A DNA stretch of 64,000 bases from Apostichopus japonicus (Eukaryota > Echinodermata > Holothuroidea > Aspidochirotida > Stichopodidae). The position numbers were made by a program, and so were the translations under genes. Positions 22,870-34,400 of this stretch are shown piece after piece. Numbering within the stretch: position 1 is the first letter of the stretch; every line of letters starts with the position of its first letter. Location of the stretch: positions 30,155,666 through 30,219,665 of the forward strand of contig NC_092579.1 in the NCBI RefSeq assembly GCF_037975245.1, given 5' to 3'. Below the pieces are notes generated by a model. The model saw only the letters and a list, made by a program, of their open reading frames with translations. It did no database searches and was not told the DNA's origin.

Positions 22870-25479
22870 CACCCCCTCTCCTTTAGGTGCAAAATAACGG
22901 ACGATGGAGTGATTGGGGGAGGGGAGGGTGATTTTTTCTTCAAAATATTTCGTCTATCTGCCCCACCCCCGATCGCTCAGTAACGCCACCTATATATCTG
23001 CATTTATGCTGAATTTTAGAACGTCGTTATAGAAATCTTTCAAATTTGTTGAAATGTTTTTCGAAAATCCAAACCTAGAGAAATACCATTCCATCTTTCT
23101 TTTTCTTTTTTGCTTTCTTTTGTGCAAAACATTCAAGAAATAGTCAGTTTTTTAACCCTATCTTTCTTTTAAACAATAATTTTTGGTAATAACGCAAAAG
23201 ACATCGAGAAATAGTTTACACTAAATTGTTATCTTTTGATTGGGGGTAAAAATGATTAAGTATGGTTTTTGTATTATTACTGAGGAAATATCGTTAGTGT
23301 TATATTAAATATAATATATACGACATTTTAACTTCTGCTATGTTCACTAATTGTTCGAAGGATTTAAGATAATTTTACTTTGATTTTTTCTTTTAAAGTA
23401 GATTAATTTTTCGATAACATTCTTCCTGTATTGTGTAATCAAATGTAAACAATATTTCATATTTGGTAGCTTCTCTTTGTTAAATAATCTAAAAATGCTG
23501 AAAACAAGATAAAAGCATATGTTGATAATTGTGCACGCGCGATACATTTCAATGAAATTAATAGTAACACAACTTGAGTTTCCTACTTTGGCTTATTATA
23601 TTGAAAAATGCTTTTTTTTTTCGGAATCTGTAGACCTGTTTGTATAAGTCTTGATAGATTTAATAATACAATGGAAGGAAGTACGTGTAAACCATTCAAA
23701 GATATATGATTCCTCTATAGTATCTGCACACGAAGACCCATATCTGATAGGGCTTTCCAACCAGGTTAGACATTGTTTGTAATGAAATTAGTAAACGCTC
23801 TCAGAAGAGAAGCCTCGTCTTGTAACTTGGTTCCCGTTTTCCTCAAGGAATTATTAATTATTAATGGCTACACATTATGTCTAAAGCATCCGTGACAGTT
23901 TTTCATTTTTCCTTGTGAAATATTGTTTCTTTAATAGGAAATTATTTAATAAAAGGCTCTTGTTTAAGCGTAAAAGAAACAAATGCTTGTGAATGTTCTC
24001 TTCTTGTAAAAATAAAATCAATATTTACCGGGAGGGTGTTAAACTAAAAAATTATTCATATCATATCGTGAGGAATTTATTTGAAAGGGAAGCAAATTCA
24101 ATCAACCCGGGCACTTTATTTTATGAATGTAAATATTGGGTCCGTTATGGTACGTATAACAGGTTAAGATGAATCAACTGGTGAAAATTGTACACCCCTC
24201 CCCCCGTCCCCCACCCTTGATCCTCTTCCCTTCCACTTACATTCATGTTATTCAAAGAGATGTGTTTGCCTCGAAGATTGTTACTACAGAGCTAAAGGGA
24301 ACTATACGTCACGGCGTTTGGCAGTCTAAACAAGCCTTTCATTCCCTGTAACAAGGAACAAAAGCTTTTGTTTGGCATAGTCAGATCTTCATTGTTATGT
24401 GATGTAGTCAAATTAACAGTCAATAGAAATAAATAAGTAAGCCACCCCCCCCCCCCGGTCTTTATAAACCTAGTTCAAAACAGGTGGCCTCAAAAGGGAT
24501 CGAGTTATTACACATTCAAGAAACTAAGCGTATTAACTGGTGAATGAAATAGCATTTCCACTACGTTGTGGATGCTAACACCTGATCGTCACAGTAACGT
24601 ATACATACTGGGCATACGGATAGAAACGTATAGTTCCACGAACAAACATCACGCATACATATCCATCACAAACAAGAAGATTTCCTTTGGATGATTGAGA
24701 GCGGGGATGTGAATAATTCGGTGAGCATATTCTGTGATCAAAATTTAATCATAAGATCGGGAAACAACAAAAAACGGAGGCTTACGATCTTGTCAAGGAT
24801 AGCCTACATCAGTACGTACGGTTAGTTTTCTACCAAACAATTAATGTTTGACTCTCAAAGCTGTGTTCGCCTTCATTAATTGTTTCAAACATTATACATA
24901 TATCATGAGGCTAGGAATACTACATCTAGACTATATGACTTAATGACCCTATGCTATTCCGACGATCTCTCACAAAAAGTTCTGGGATCTTCGTGAACCC
25001 AAGTTACTTCATTACTGTACAGAAATACGAACGGATTATGGAAACGCTGATAATGGCATCGCGAAACAGGGTCATATGATAATCGTATAAGAAAAGTCTG
25101 TAAGCAGGTTGGCAAATGTAGTCAGGAAGAGGATTGTGCGGCTGAAAGCTATATACACTATATGCGATACTGGTTATCAATACACGCTCGTTCAAGTTGA
25201 CCAACCTAATTAATCGCGGTCAACAACAAATATAATATGATGAGCGTTACGGTCACATGAAACACTAGTAGGCTTTTACATTTGCCGTACAAAATGAATT
25301 ACGGAAAGTGAAAGTCTTCTCTATGGAAACTTTGTTTCGGCAATTGTAGCATGATTATTGCCTGTAAACACACGTCCTGTTTACTACACACAATTTCAAC
25401 GGAAGTATCGTATGCTTACATGTATAGACTACACAAGACTCTTCTTAACTCCAGCTACATTTTTATGCAAATTAATCAG
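22870..25479. other. Intergenic, low-repeat region
   Basis: It is AT-rich with scattered C-runs (24185-24200, 24445-24460). No recognisable gene, element end or tandem repeat was seen. Confidence 0.4.
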
Positions 25480-25575
25480 GAAGTGACTCAACTGACGATA
25501 TCTTGTTGGATATATTTTTGAATGAGTTTGGAGCTGAAGGAACATACTGTTTGGAAGTTTCGCAATTCAACGAGG
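25480..25575 (+). CDS. Candidate orphan internal exon (phase 1-1, 96 nt)
   Basis: A TTAATCAG acceptor, an open 31-codon frame (contains DILLDIFLNEFGAEGTYCLE) and a strong G|GTGAGT donor. The acidic/hydrophobic pattern weakly recalls the N-terminal helical repeats of ZIP zinc transporters or EF-hand-like segments. No flanking exon was found, so the gene and the strand are unproven. Confidence 0.3.
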
Positions 25576-25902
25576 GTGAGTACACTTTGTTTATTGACCA
25601 ATTAACGATCACCGCAAAGAAAATGACATTTTCAGATGATTTTCACGTCCGTAACATCTAGAAATAACTTTGTCATGATGAGCCGATATGTAGTCCTAAA
25701 GGCTACTTGTACTTGCATTTCCTTAAACCCACCACTTAGCTCAGCCCCTCCCACAAATACAGACGCATAATAGAAACAACTACTTTAATTGAAATGATAT
25801 TACATAGTTCATTCTCAACACTTCGACTTAAAAACTGCGAACATTTTGAATTTTCGCTGTCATACCGTGTAAAACAATAGATGATAGAAAGCCGTTTCTA
25901 CA

Positions 25903-26180
25903 CAGGCGCGTAGCGAAGGTGGGAGCGAAGGGGTGATCGCCCCCCCCCTCCCCTTGAGCAAATTATGTTTGTATGTTTTTATGATTATACTAGTAATTTC
26001 AAAATAGAAAATGCAACTTACAAGGCCTGAGAAGTGCCATTTCCAGCGATCTGGGATGCATTTTCGGGCAAATTTCCTTTACGCTTCGCGCCAACTTGTG
26101 ATGGCGCTACGCTTATATAGTTTCCAAGGCCGAATCTACGGCTCTAATACTTTGCCTACAGGTTCGAACTATGTATATAT
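25903..26180 (+). mobile_element. CAGGCGCGTAGCGA element with core module, copy 3
   Basis: It starts CAGGCGCGTAGCGAAGG and carries C-runs, then the core module (GTGCCATTTCC ... TACGCTTCGCGCCAAC). An inverted relative at 35044 also starts CAGGCGTGTAGCGA but at the opposite side of the core. CAGGCGYGTAGCGA is therefore probably the terminal inverted repeat of this family. Confidence 0.5.
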
Positions 26181-26289
26181 ACATATATAATTTTCCCTCC
26201 ATTTATTCAGCTTTCATGTGTAGTATAAGAAAATGATATGGGTGAATAAATCATTATCGTACCCGAAAAATATATTTCGTTTTGAAAAG

Positions 26290-29200
26290 AAAAACTGTTG
26301 CTTTAAAAAACGATTCTCTATACGTCTAATATGAAAGACCCAGTAAAATTACAGTCCCCAAAAAGTATGCTGATATTCTCAGTTTCTCTGTTGCAGAAGG
26401 AACAAACCTCTATATCATTTATACCCGTTAACGCTAACAGTTTATTTGTTGCAATAATACGGTGTAAAAATGTATATACTGAGAGTATTGGAGCTTTGTA
26501 TCTTTGTATTAACCCCAATACAAAGTAAAAGGTATACCAGCATTAAAAACCTGTTTGAACCTTACAAAAGTTAGAGGCTTATATAATGCTCATCAAAAAG
26601 GTCACTAACATTAATAACATTTCTATCCATTAAAATGTGATTCATAACAATTTTGTTGTCAATACGAATATGAGAATATTTCCAAATGACTTGGTTACCG
26701 AAAGTTTCTGTTGGAGTAGAGAATAAAATATCGCACCAAGCATAGACTATTTGACGAGTGAAAGAATTTCTAATACTATTCATATCCTTTTTAGAACAGT
26801 TACAATGAAAAATAAACTGTTTCCCAAACGGCTTCAAATAAATATCATTTTTTTCCCATCAAAGTACCGTTTATATCATTTGTATAACGCCTAATCCAGG
26901 TACACTTTAAACTACTTATAAAACTGATGATGTGTGTAACTTTTAATCCTCCGTTGCCAATAGTATTAATCATGACCAGCCTATTTACTTTATCGGGGTT
27001 CCCGCCCATATTAAATCGAATATAATACTTTATAAATCCTTTATGAAACTATTCGGTGGATTTAGCAACACCATAAAGAGGAAAACGAGTTGCGACAGAG
27101 CAAATGTTTTCACAATGATATTACGACCTATAGGGGTCAAATCTCTAGATGACCATAATCTCAAAGTATTTATATCTCTTTTCTTTAAGTCTAGAAAGTT
27201 TCGGTTGATAATTCAGCTGGTACAGGTCATTGCCATCACCCGTAAAAGTGATCCCAAGCATCTGAACTGCATGGTCCATGCGTAATTGTAATATTGTATA
27301 AGTCATATACTGCAGCTGGAATATGATTGCTTTATGGGCCCAGCGGGAAAAAAGGACTTGACTTGGACATGTTCATTGACAAACCGAAGCTTCGTTTGAC
27401 TGCTTAAAAATACGAATCATCTCCGCAATCGTGGTAACACTGCCATCAATAAAAAGTGTGTTGTCGTCGGTATATTGTATAGTTTTTACTTCTGTGTTAC
27501 TTATTCTAATACCCTTAATAATCTCATTATTCTGTACTTTTATGGCAAATACCTCGGCCACCAAGATAAATAAATATGGGCTTAATGGGCATCCCTGACG
27601 GACCCCCCCCCCCCCCGGTTGAAGTGGAAAGAAATCCGTCGAATAACCTTTATTACAAATACAACTATGACAATTACTATAAAAAAACGTCTATCTCCTT
27701 TTTAAAACTAATACAAAAGTTGAAATATGAGAGAGTTGTTTTAACGAACGACCAGTCTAAGTTATCAAAGGCTTTTTCAAAATCTACAAGAAACAAAAAC
27801 CCTGGAATTTCACGATGAGAGCAATACTCTATTAAGTCTAAGACAAATCTAATGTTTTCCCCAATAAATCTATATTTAAAAAAACCGGTCTGCTGAGGAC
27901 CAATGATATTATGGATGACAGATTTTAATCTAGAAGTTATCGCTTTCGCGCCAATTTTATAGTCAATGTTCAGGTGTGTGATGGGCCGATAATTTTGTAA
28001 AAAGGCAGGATTCTTATTAGGTTTCAAAATTAATGTCACAATGCCTCTTGACTGCTCCGCCGCCAGACTCCCATTATCATACCCATAATTTAACGAACCT
28101 AGTACCACTTGCCCTATCGAAGGCCAAAAGGTTTTGTAAAAGTTCACAGATAGTCCGTCACTGCCTGTTTGGGGCTTTGTCGTTTGGCATCGCTGATAGA
28201 GCTTGGTAGCACTCATCTAGAGTAAGGACACCGTCACAAGACTGTACCTCGATATGGTCAATATTTTGGTCGGGTAGCCCGTTGAAGAAAAATATCGGGA
28301 ATGTACCATCTGAGCTGTATAGAGTTCCTTGTAAATATTCTTCATCTCCTCGAGAATAACGTCCTTGTCCGCGTTACAATAATACCGTTACTTTTCCCAA
28401 GTCGTTGAATCGAATTAAGTAATTTGTTCCTTCTTTCTAAATTTAAAAAAAATATTTTGAGTTTTTTTTCTCTCCTTCTTCCACCCAACGTGCACGAGAC
28501 CAGATGATGGTACCTCGGAGCTTATAATCATAAAGTAACATAAGTTCGTTGTGGGCTACCTTAAATCGTGATCGTTAATTTGTTGATTCCTCCAGATGTA
28601 ATTAATTGTTGTTTAAGCTCGCCAATTTAATGTTCTTTTGCCCGTCTCTCTTTGGCCCGATCTTTCGAGAAAATCATGCTAGTCTTACGAATGTTAAACT
28701 TTAACATCTCCCATCGCCGTGTAGGGTCCTGATCAGTAAGTATCCTTCTCTAGCCCGTTACGAATTAGTTCATTGATGAGATCAATATATATATAGAGTT
28801 GGTCATGCAAAAGCGAGTTGTTTAATTTCCAATAGCCTGGGACTCTGCTAACTTATATGGTGGATATTGATAGACAGATAAATGAATGCTCGGATTGAAT
28901 GCCAGGGGAGAAAATATTATCAGTAACTTTATAACTTTCAGGTCTTGATATAAGGAAGTCCAGCCTGCAGTGTATACTTGGTGGTACATTGGAGCTCCAG
29001 GTATAGTTTTTAACAAAAGGATTTCGTTCTCTCCAGATATCAATAAGGTTATATTAACTCTAGGCATTTATCTCGCGCTTTGAAAGTAGTTCTTTTGTTT
29101 CCGCCAATTTCATCCCGGTCTAGGTTAAAAACAAAGTTAAGATCTCCTCCACAGATAATGGTATCGCCCTGAAAATTATTTAAAACATTCGATATGCTGG

Positions 29201-29330
29201 TGAAAAACATAGGTGTGTCAATATTTGGAGCATAAATACTGGCGATTGTATATACCTCCTACACCTGTATACACCTCCTGACGATTGCTAGTAAGTATGA
29301 AACTCTGAGTAGAGGTTTGGTTGCAAAAAT
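26290..29330 (-). pseudogene. L1/Tx1-like LINE, decayed
   Basis: Minus-strand order: endonuclease remnant around 29250-28850 (CGGDLNFVFN), then RT. RT pieces are SDGLSVNFYKTFW, YRPITHLNIDYKIGAKAI, FIGENIRFVLDL and FLVDFEKAFD (28216-27677), RQGCP near 27600, and QYTDDNTLFIDGS (about 27480), then a C-terminal Cys motif (CSFCNRETENI, 26400). Stops and frameshifts break it into at least five frames, so it is not functional. Its product would have copied LINE RNA into target DNA. Confidence 0.8.
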
Positions 29331-29334
29331 CAAA

Positions 29335-29338
<4 letters not shown>

Positions 29339-29398
<60 letters not shown>
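29339..29398. repeat. (TA)n microsatellite
   Basis: About 60 bp of uninterrupted TA directly after the LINE and before a SINE. Confidence 0.95.
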
Positions 29399-29399
<1 letters not shown>

Positions 29400-29401
<2 letters not shown>

Positions 29402-29565
29402 ATGGAGGTAAACGACAAAGGCAAATGAATATATATAAATGAAAATCGTAATGAGTTGGAAAATCAAGAACAGTGAAAAAACTTTCAGCCTCCACCGGGA
29501 TTCGAACCACGGGCCTCCCGCTCTGTACGCGGACACCCTAACCACTAGGCTATGGACGCTGATTG
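29400..29565 (-). mobile_element. tRNA-derived SINE
   Basis: On the minus strand the head reads CGTCCATAGCCTAGTGGTTA (A box TAGCCTAGTGG) and GTGGTTCGAATCCCGG (B box GGTTCGAATCC), spaced as in a tRNA gene. About 90 bp of unrelated body runs to a TA-rich tail. A true tRNA gene is unlikely because the 5' and 3' acceptor-stem halves do not pair. Confidence 0.75.
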
Positions 29566-29730
29566 TATGTCCAGAGGTTCGAAACCGGTAAGGAAGATCG
29601 TAATTCCACTGTAGGCGTTTGTCACCTATATCGAACAATACTAGTTCTGTTTTTGGTGACATATTTTGCCCTACTCTAGAGATCAAACATGATGCTATCC
29701 AACTCGAAAAACATTTGTGATTCCTAAAGC

Positions 29731-29851
<121 letters not shown>

Positions 29852-29869
29852 TGTTACAGAACACACGAC

Positions 29870-31170
29870 TCATTATAGTTGAATCAATGTTAAAACAAGC
29901 TCTTTGAAACTGTAATTTATCGCTGTGTTAATCACAAACAGGAGAATAGAAAAAGTTACAGAAATAAAAAAGGTTAAATATTTCGACTTTTCTATACTTC
30001 ACTGGAATTAAAAACTTGTCCAATTAAGTTAAAGATATGTATTGTACCTAAGGGGAATTAATAAATCATAATATTTCATTGAATTTATGAATACTAACAC
30101 ATATATGTAAAGCCCTCTCTGACCAATGCATCTTAATAACCAAAACTGCTTTTTATCGATGACGTAAAGAAACAAGTATAGGACAAGCGAGAACCCGAAG
30201 AGAAACTAAAAGTATGATTGCAGGGTAAACATGCAAGCACCGTCTTAAACCGTCGTATAAAGCACTTTCACTTTAATTAAAATAAGATTTGAAACATTTG
30301 TATAGTTTTACTAAAGTCTCCCCTAAAAGTTACTTCAAAACTTCGTCCCTTCTGGAGACCATGGGTGGTGTTTCATATAATGTTGTATAAAAATGTACTA
30401 GTATACATTATAACGATTTACGAAACATAGTTACAAAGGCGAGAAAAAACTAGAGAACATTTACATTTGTGGTGATAACGTTATGAAGTCATGAAATAAA
30501 ACCCTTGGGAAATAGTATTGTATATATCCAAGTATCAGTGTTATACCTGCTACGATCCCTCGTGTGTATAGTCTGCAGGTTCAATGGTTGTTTTAGCATA
30601 CTTATGTGGAGAATTATGGATTTTTCGATTGAATTCAGATCAAACATATATACCAGCAAGAGTGACAGGTGATTTGAGAATAATTAATTGGTGGTCTTCG
30701 TAATAAATCACCAAAATAATTGTCCTGTTCCTATGAAACTAACGTAAATAAAACTCGTATGACTTCATTGACTCTCATACTGGCTACAACGTTGTAAACG
30801 CTGTATTTTATTACACGGCATAGGCCAGCTGTACCGTTACCCAAGGGCAATATAGTCGAGAAACCTGGAACGATTTTAACGCACTGATTTATCATAATAG
30901 TCTATGTAATGCCAACAGCTTAGCTGCCAAGTATGCTATAACTATATACTGACATCACTAAACGGTTATGTCGCTTATCAGATGTTACGGAAGACGATAA
31001 GTAACTGTTTGTCATGATAAAGTGGGAAAAAAATGAATTTTTTTTGTTTAAGATAGAGAAAGGTCAATATCTTTCAATACTGCGAACTTTTGCGTGTTTT
31101 TTTTTACATTCTACTTTGGCTGTGCATATACTTTGTACGAGAATGTAGAGAGAAGATGTGAATTGAAAGA
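29870..31170. other. Upstream region of the repeat-protein gene
   Basis: AT-rich single-copy-looking sequence without recognised elements. It leads into the promoter at 31175. Confidence 0.4.
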
Positions 31171-31174
31171 CAAG

Positions 31175-31290
31175 TGACGTCACGGAATGAACCAATCTCA
31201 TCGTAACCTATCAGCCTTTTGATGGAGCATACATGTTTCCATTGTAATCTGTATATAAAAACAGGACGTGTATAGAGATCATCACTTCAC
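31175..31290 (+). promoter_or_regulatory. Core promoter: CRE, CCAAT, TATA, Inr
   Basis: Seen: TGACGTCA (31175-31182), CCAAT (31192-31196), TATATAAAA (31252-31260), and an initiator TCACTTC whose A (31284) lies 32 nt after the TATA start. Known: this spacing is canonical for a focused Pol II promoter, and TGACGTCA is the full CREB/ATF palindrome. Inference: strong, cell-type or signal-driven expression of the secreted repeat protein that follows. Confidence 0.7.
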
Positions 31291-31424
31291 TATACAAACT
31301 GCAGCGTATTCGCTACCGCTACGACTTTACAAGTAAGCCGCCTGAAATGAACATCTGAAAGGAGAATTCTCGTCGAAAAAAACTTCCAAGAAACTGCTAT
31401 AGATATTGAATATTTGCCGAGAAA

Positions 31425-34400
31425 ATGGAAAACCGTCATGCTTTGGTATGTAAACGTATCCTTTTTCATTTACAATTTCTTTTCTTTTGATGAAGAGAAG
31501 GAGGTAGGGGAAGGGGGGTGGGCCGGAGGGGGGGGGGGTGGGAGGTGGGACGGTCGCCGTTGTGAAGGATGGAGTTGACGGCTATGTTGAACGAACGGTG
31601 GAGTTTTGCTTTGATTTCACCGGCTTCACTTCTTAGCATATTTATAAAGACATAATCATAATAAGGCATAAACAGTGAATCTTCTATCATGATTTAATTT
31701 GAAAAAAAAAATAAAACTGTTAGCAAGCTGCTTATCCACTAGAGAGCCTGTGTAAGAGAATGTGTAAAAGTAAGTTGGCCTGACGTTTCGATCCTAGCAG
31801 GATCTTCTTCAAAGGCTAATTGACAAGTAACAGTAACAGAAGGGACAAAAACACACACATAATACAGACTGGTTAATGAGCATGGTGAACACAAAGAGAT
31901 ATACATGATTTAATTTGGTCTGTGATATGTTCTATTGCAAAATCAAATCATTAGCAGAAGTCTCGAACTTAACCTTGCCAAATTTCGTAATCCTTTCCAC
32001 TCTTTCTTCAGGAGCTCTTCTTCAGGTACTTGTCGGTGATTACTGGATTACTAATCTCCATTTATGTCAGCCAGGGATATGGTAAGCTGTATAGTTGCAA
32101 TATTAATGATTGTTCATTCATACTTAGTAAAGATTCCTAAATCCTATTGGTCCATTCAGGTCAGCTGACCGTGGTTAATCCTGTGAGTAACGCACGGTAA
32201 AATTACGGGGCATCACTTTAATAAATCTTTGTTTATATGTAACCAAAAATGTTTTGTTTTATGATTTTTCCCCCACACAAATTGTAGTGTATGAATGAAC
32301 GGGTGTTAATGCTATCGCTGGATGCACTCGGGGCTCCGCCCTCGTGCATCGCTTGCATTATCCCCCGATTGTGCATTAATCCTGTGAGTAACGCACGCTA
32401 GACCGTTGATTAACCCCTTATTAAAGCACACTGCGCTGAGTATGACGCGTAAGGACACGCAGTGTTCCTTGCTTCTGTTTTGTAAACTTCTACGTTTTTT
32501 CATTTTGTGTAGCATAAACTTACTACTGCTTCTTCTTCTTCTTTACATTTTTTGGGCTTTGTCCTTTTTTGTCTTTGGCACATTTTGATAATGAAATGTT
32601 TTGTCCCTTTAAGTGTATGCTGTTTTGGTTTGTTTTGTTTTGTTTTCACTTCATAAAAATAAGATAAAATAGATTGCGCAATGTACCATAACCAACACAA
32701 ATGGAATTTGGGACAGGAAGAATTTGAAGCACACCTTTAAAGTGTCACACTGTACGTTTTGATAAATTTGTAATAATTAATAAGCTAACCAGAGTAGGGC
32801 GTGTTTTATACCGTTAAAGATCCTGTCTGAAGAAGTTCCGCCCTCTCCCAACCGACCCAGCCCATTCCCAATGGCTAGATATATTCGGATATCAAATTCC
32901 AAACGTGCCAATATAAAAAGAGGATTTTCATTTCAAATTTAAGTTGCATTTACACTGCAGTTTTCGTGACCAGACAAATACCCCCCAGACAAATACCCCC
33001 CGGACGATTACCACCCAGACAGTAACCCCCCGGACGATTACCACCCGGACAGATACCCCCGGACAAATACCATCCCGGACAACTACCCCCCAGGACAACT
33101 ACCACCGGGACAGAAACCCCCCGGACAATTACCCCCGAGGACAAAAACCCGCCGGACAAGTACCCACCCGGACAACTACCCCTCGGACGAATACCCCCTA
33201 GACAATTACCCCCCTAGACAATTACCCCCCGGATAAATGCCCCCAGACGAATATACCCCTGGACATATGCCGTTAACTTTAGGAGACGGATACAGCGACG
33301 GATACGCCCGTCTTTTTTCGACTTTAGTTTCCCGCGGGCCTCAACATATACACTGGTCCCTCGGGCAACTCCGAGAGCATATTTACAATTGGGTCAGGGT
33401 GACGGTTAAACTGGCACCACTAGGTCGTCGTGTGCCCTGGCCCTTATAACCTCCTCCCGACTTTTAAAAAGATTCGAGCTTTTCATATATAAGCCCCCAA
33501 AACTCCTGGATAGGGTTTGACAATGGACCGAGGCCCGGGGGTTGGGTTTTGAATTGCTCACTGCTGGTAGTAACCAGGGGCGTATCCAGGATTTTCTAAC
33601 CCGGGGGCGCGAATTACTATGTAAGCGGAGCGCCACCATCGGTTGGCGCGGAGCGTACAAGAAAATTTCAGGTTTTGATACCCCCTAGATCACCGGAAAT
33701 GGCACTTCTCGGGCTTGAAAATGACCAACCAAATGTACACTTTTGCCTGAGAACCAAGTATTTCCCAATAATTTTTTTTTCATGCATAACCTTTTTGAAG
33801 ATTGTAACCAGTCACACATCATGTTCGACCTCATTGCATGTCCTGTTGATCATTGCTTTTGTAGGTGATTCTACGTCACGGCCCACAATATCCGAAAGCC
33901 CCACTTTTCAAAGTTTAAAGCCCATTATTTGTTCAGAATTTGAAAATTCACATTTCTCGTGAAGAAAATCACTTCAAAACATGTACATAATGTTGCACAA
34001 AATTCAATCTATGGACAACCAATATAGAAAAACCTCCTTCAACCCCTAACAGACCGGTCAAAATTGCTACGAGTAGAGGGAAGTATGATGAAGAATGTTG
34101 GTCAGGAAGTTTTCGAAAATTCCGACACAGTTAATTTATTGGTGTAGAAATATTACAACCTCTTATAACGGCAATTATAAAACTTGGTTGAAGGAAATGA
34201 AAAATAGCAGATATTTCCTTCCGATATCAGATATTTCGAAACCGAACACTACACACATAGGCGTAGGAGGCGGGGCTGCAGCCCCCCCCCCCCCAACCAA
34301 ACTTGTTCCCCTGAAAATTCGGGCAATATGCTGAGAATAAATGAATAGTTTAAAAATGATCTCCTTGGTAATTAAAATAAAGTTCTAAGCTTGGCAGACT

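Noticed and set aside
29487-29562. A second tRNA gene
   Set aside because: Same reasoning: tRNA-like head of a SINE.
32944-33201. Thr/Pro-rich frame over minisatellite 1
   Set aside because: Same minisatellite in the other orientation; not conserved as a frame.
32972-33262. CRISPR-like array
   Set aside because: Units are contiguous 15-bp minisatellite repeats with no unique spacers, in an animal genome.
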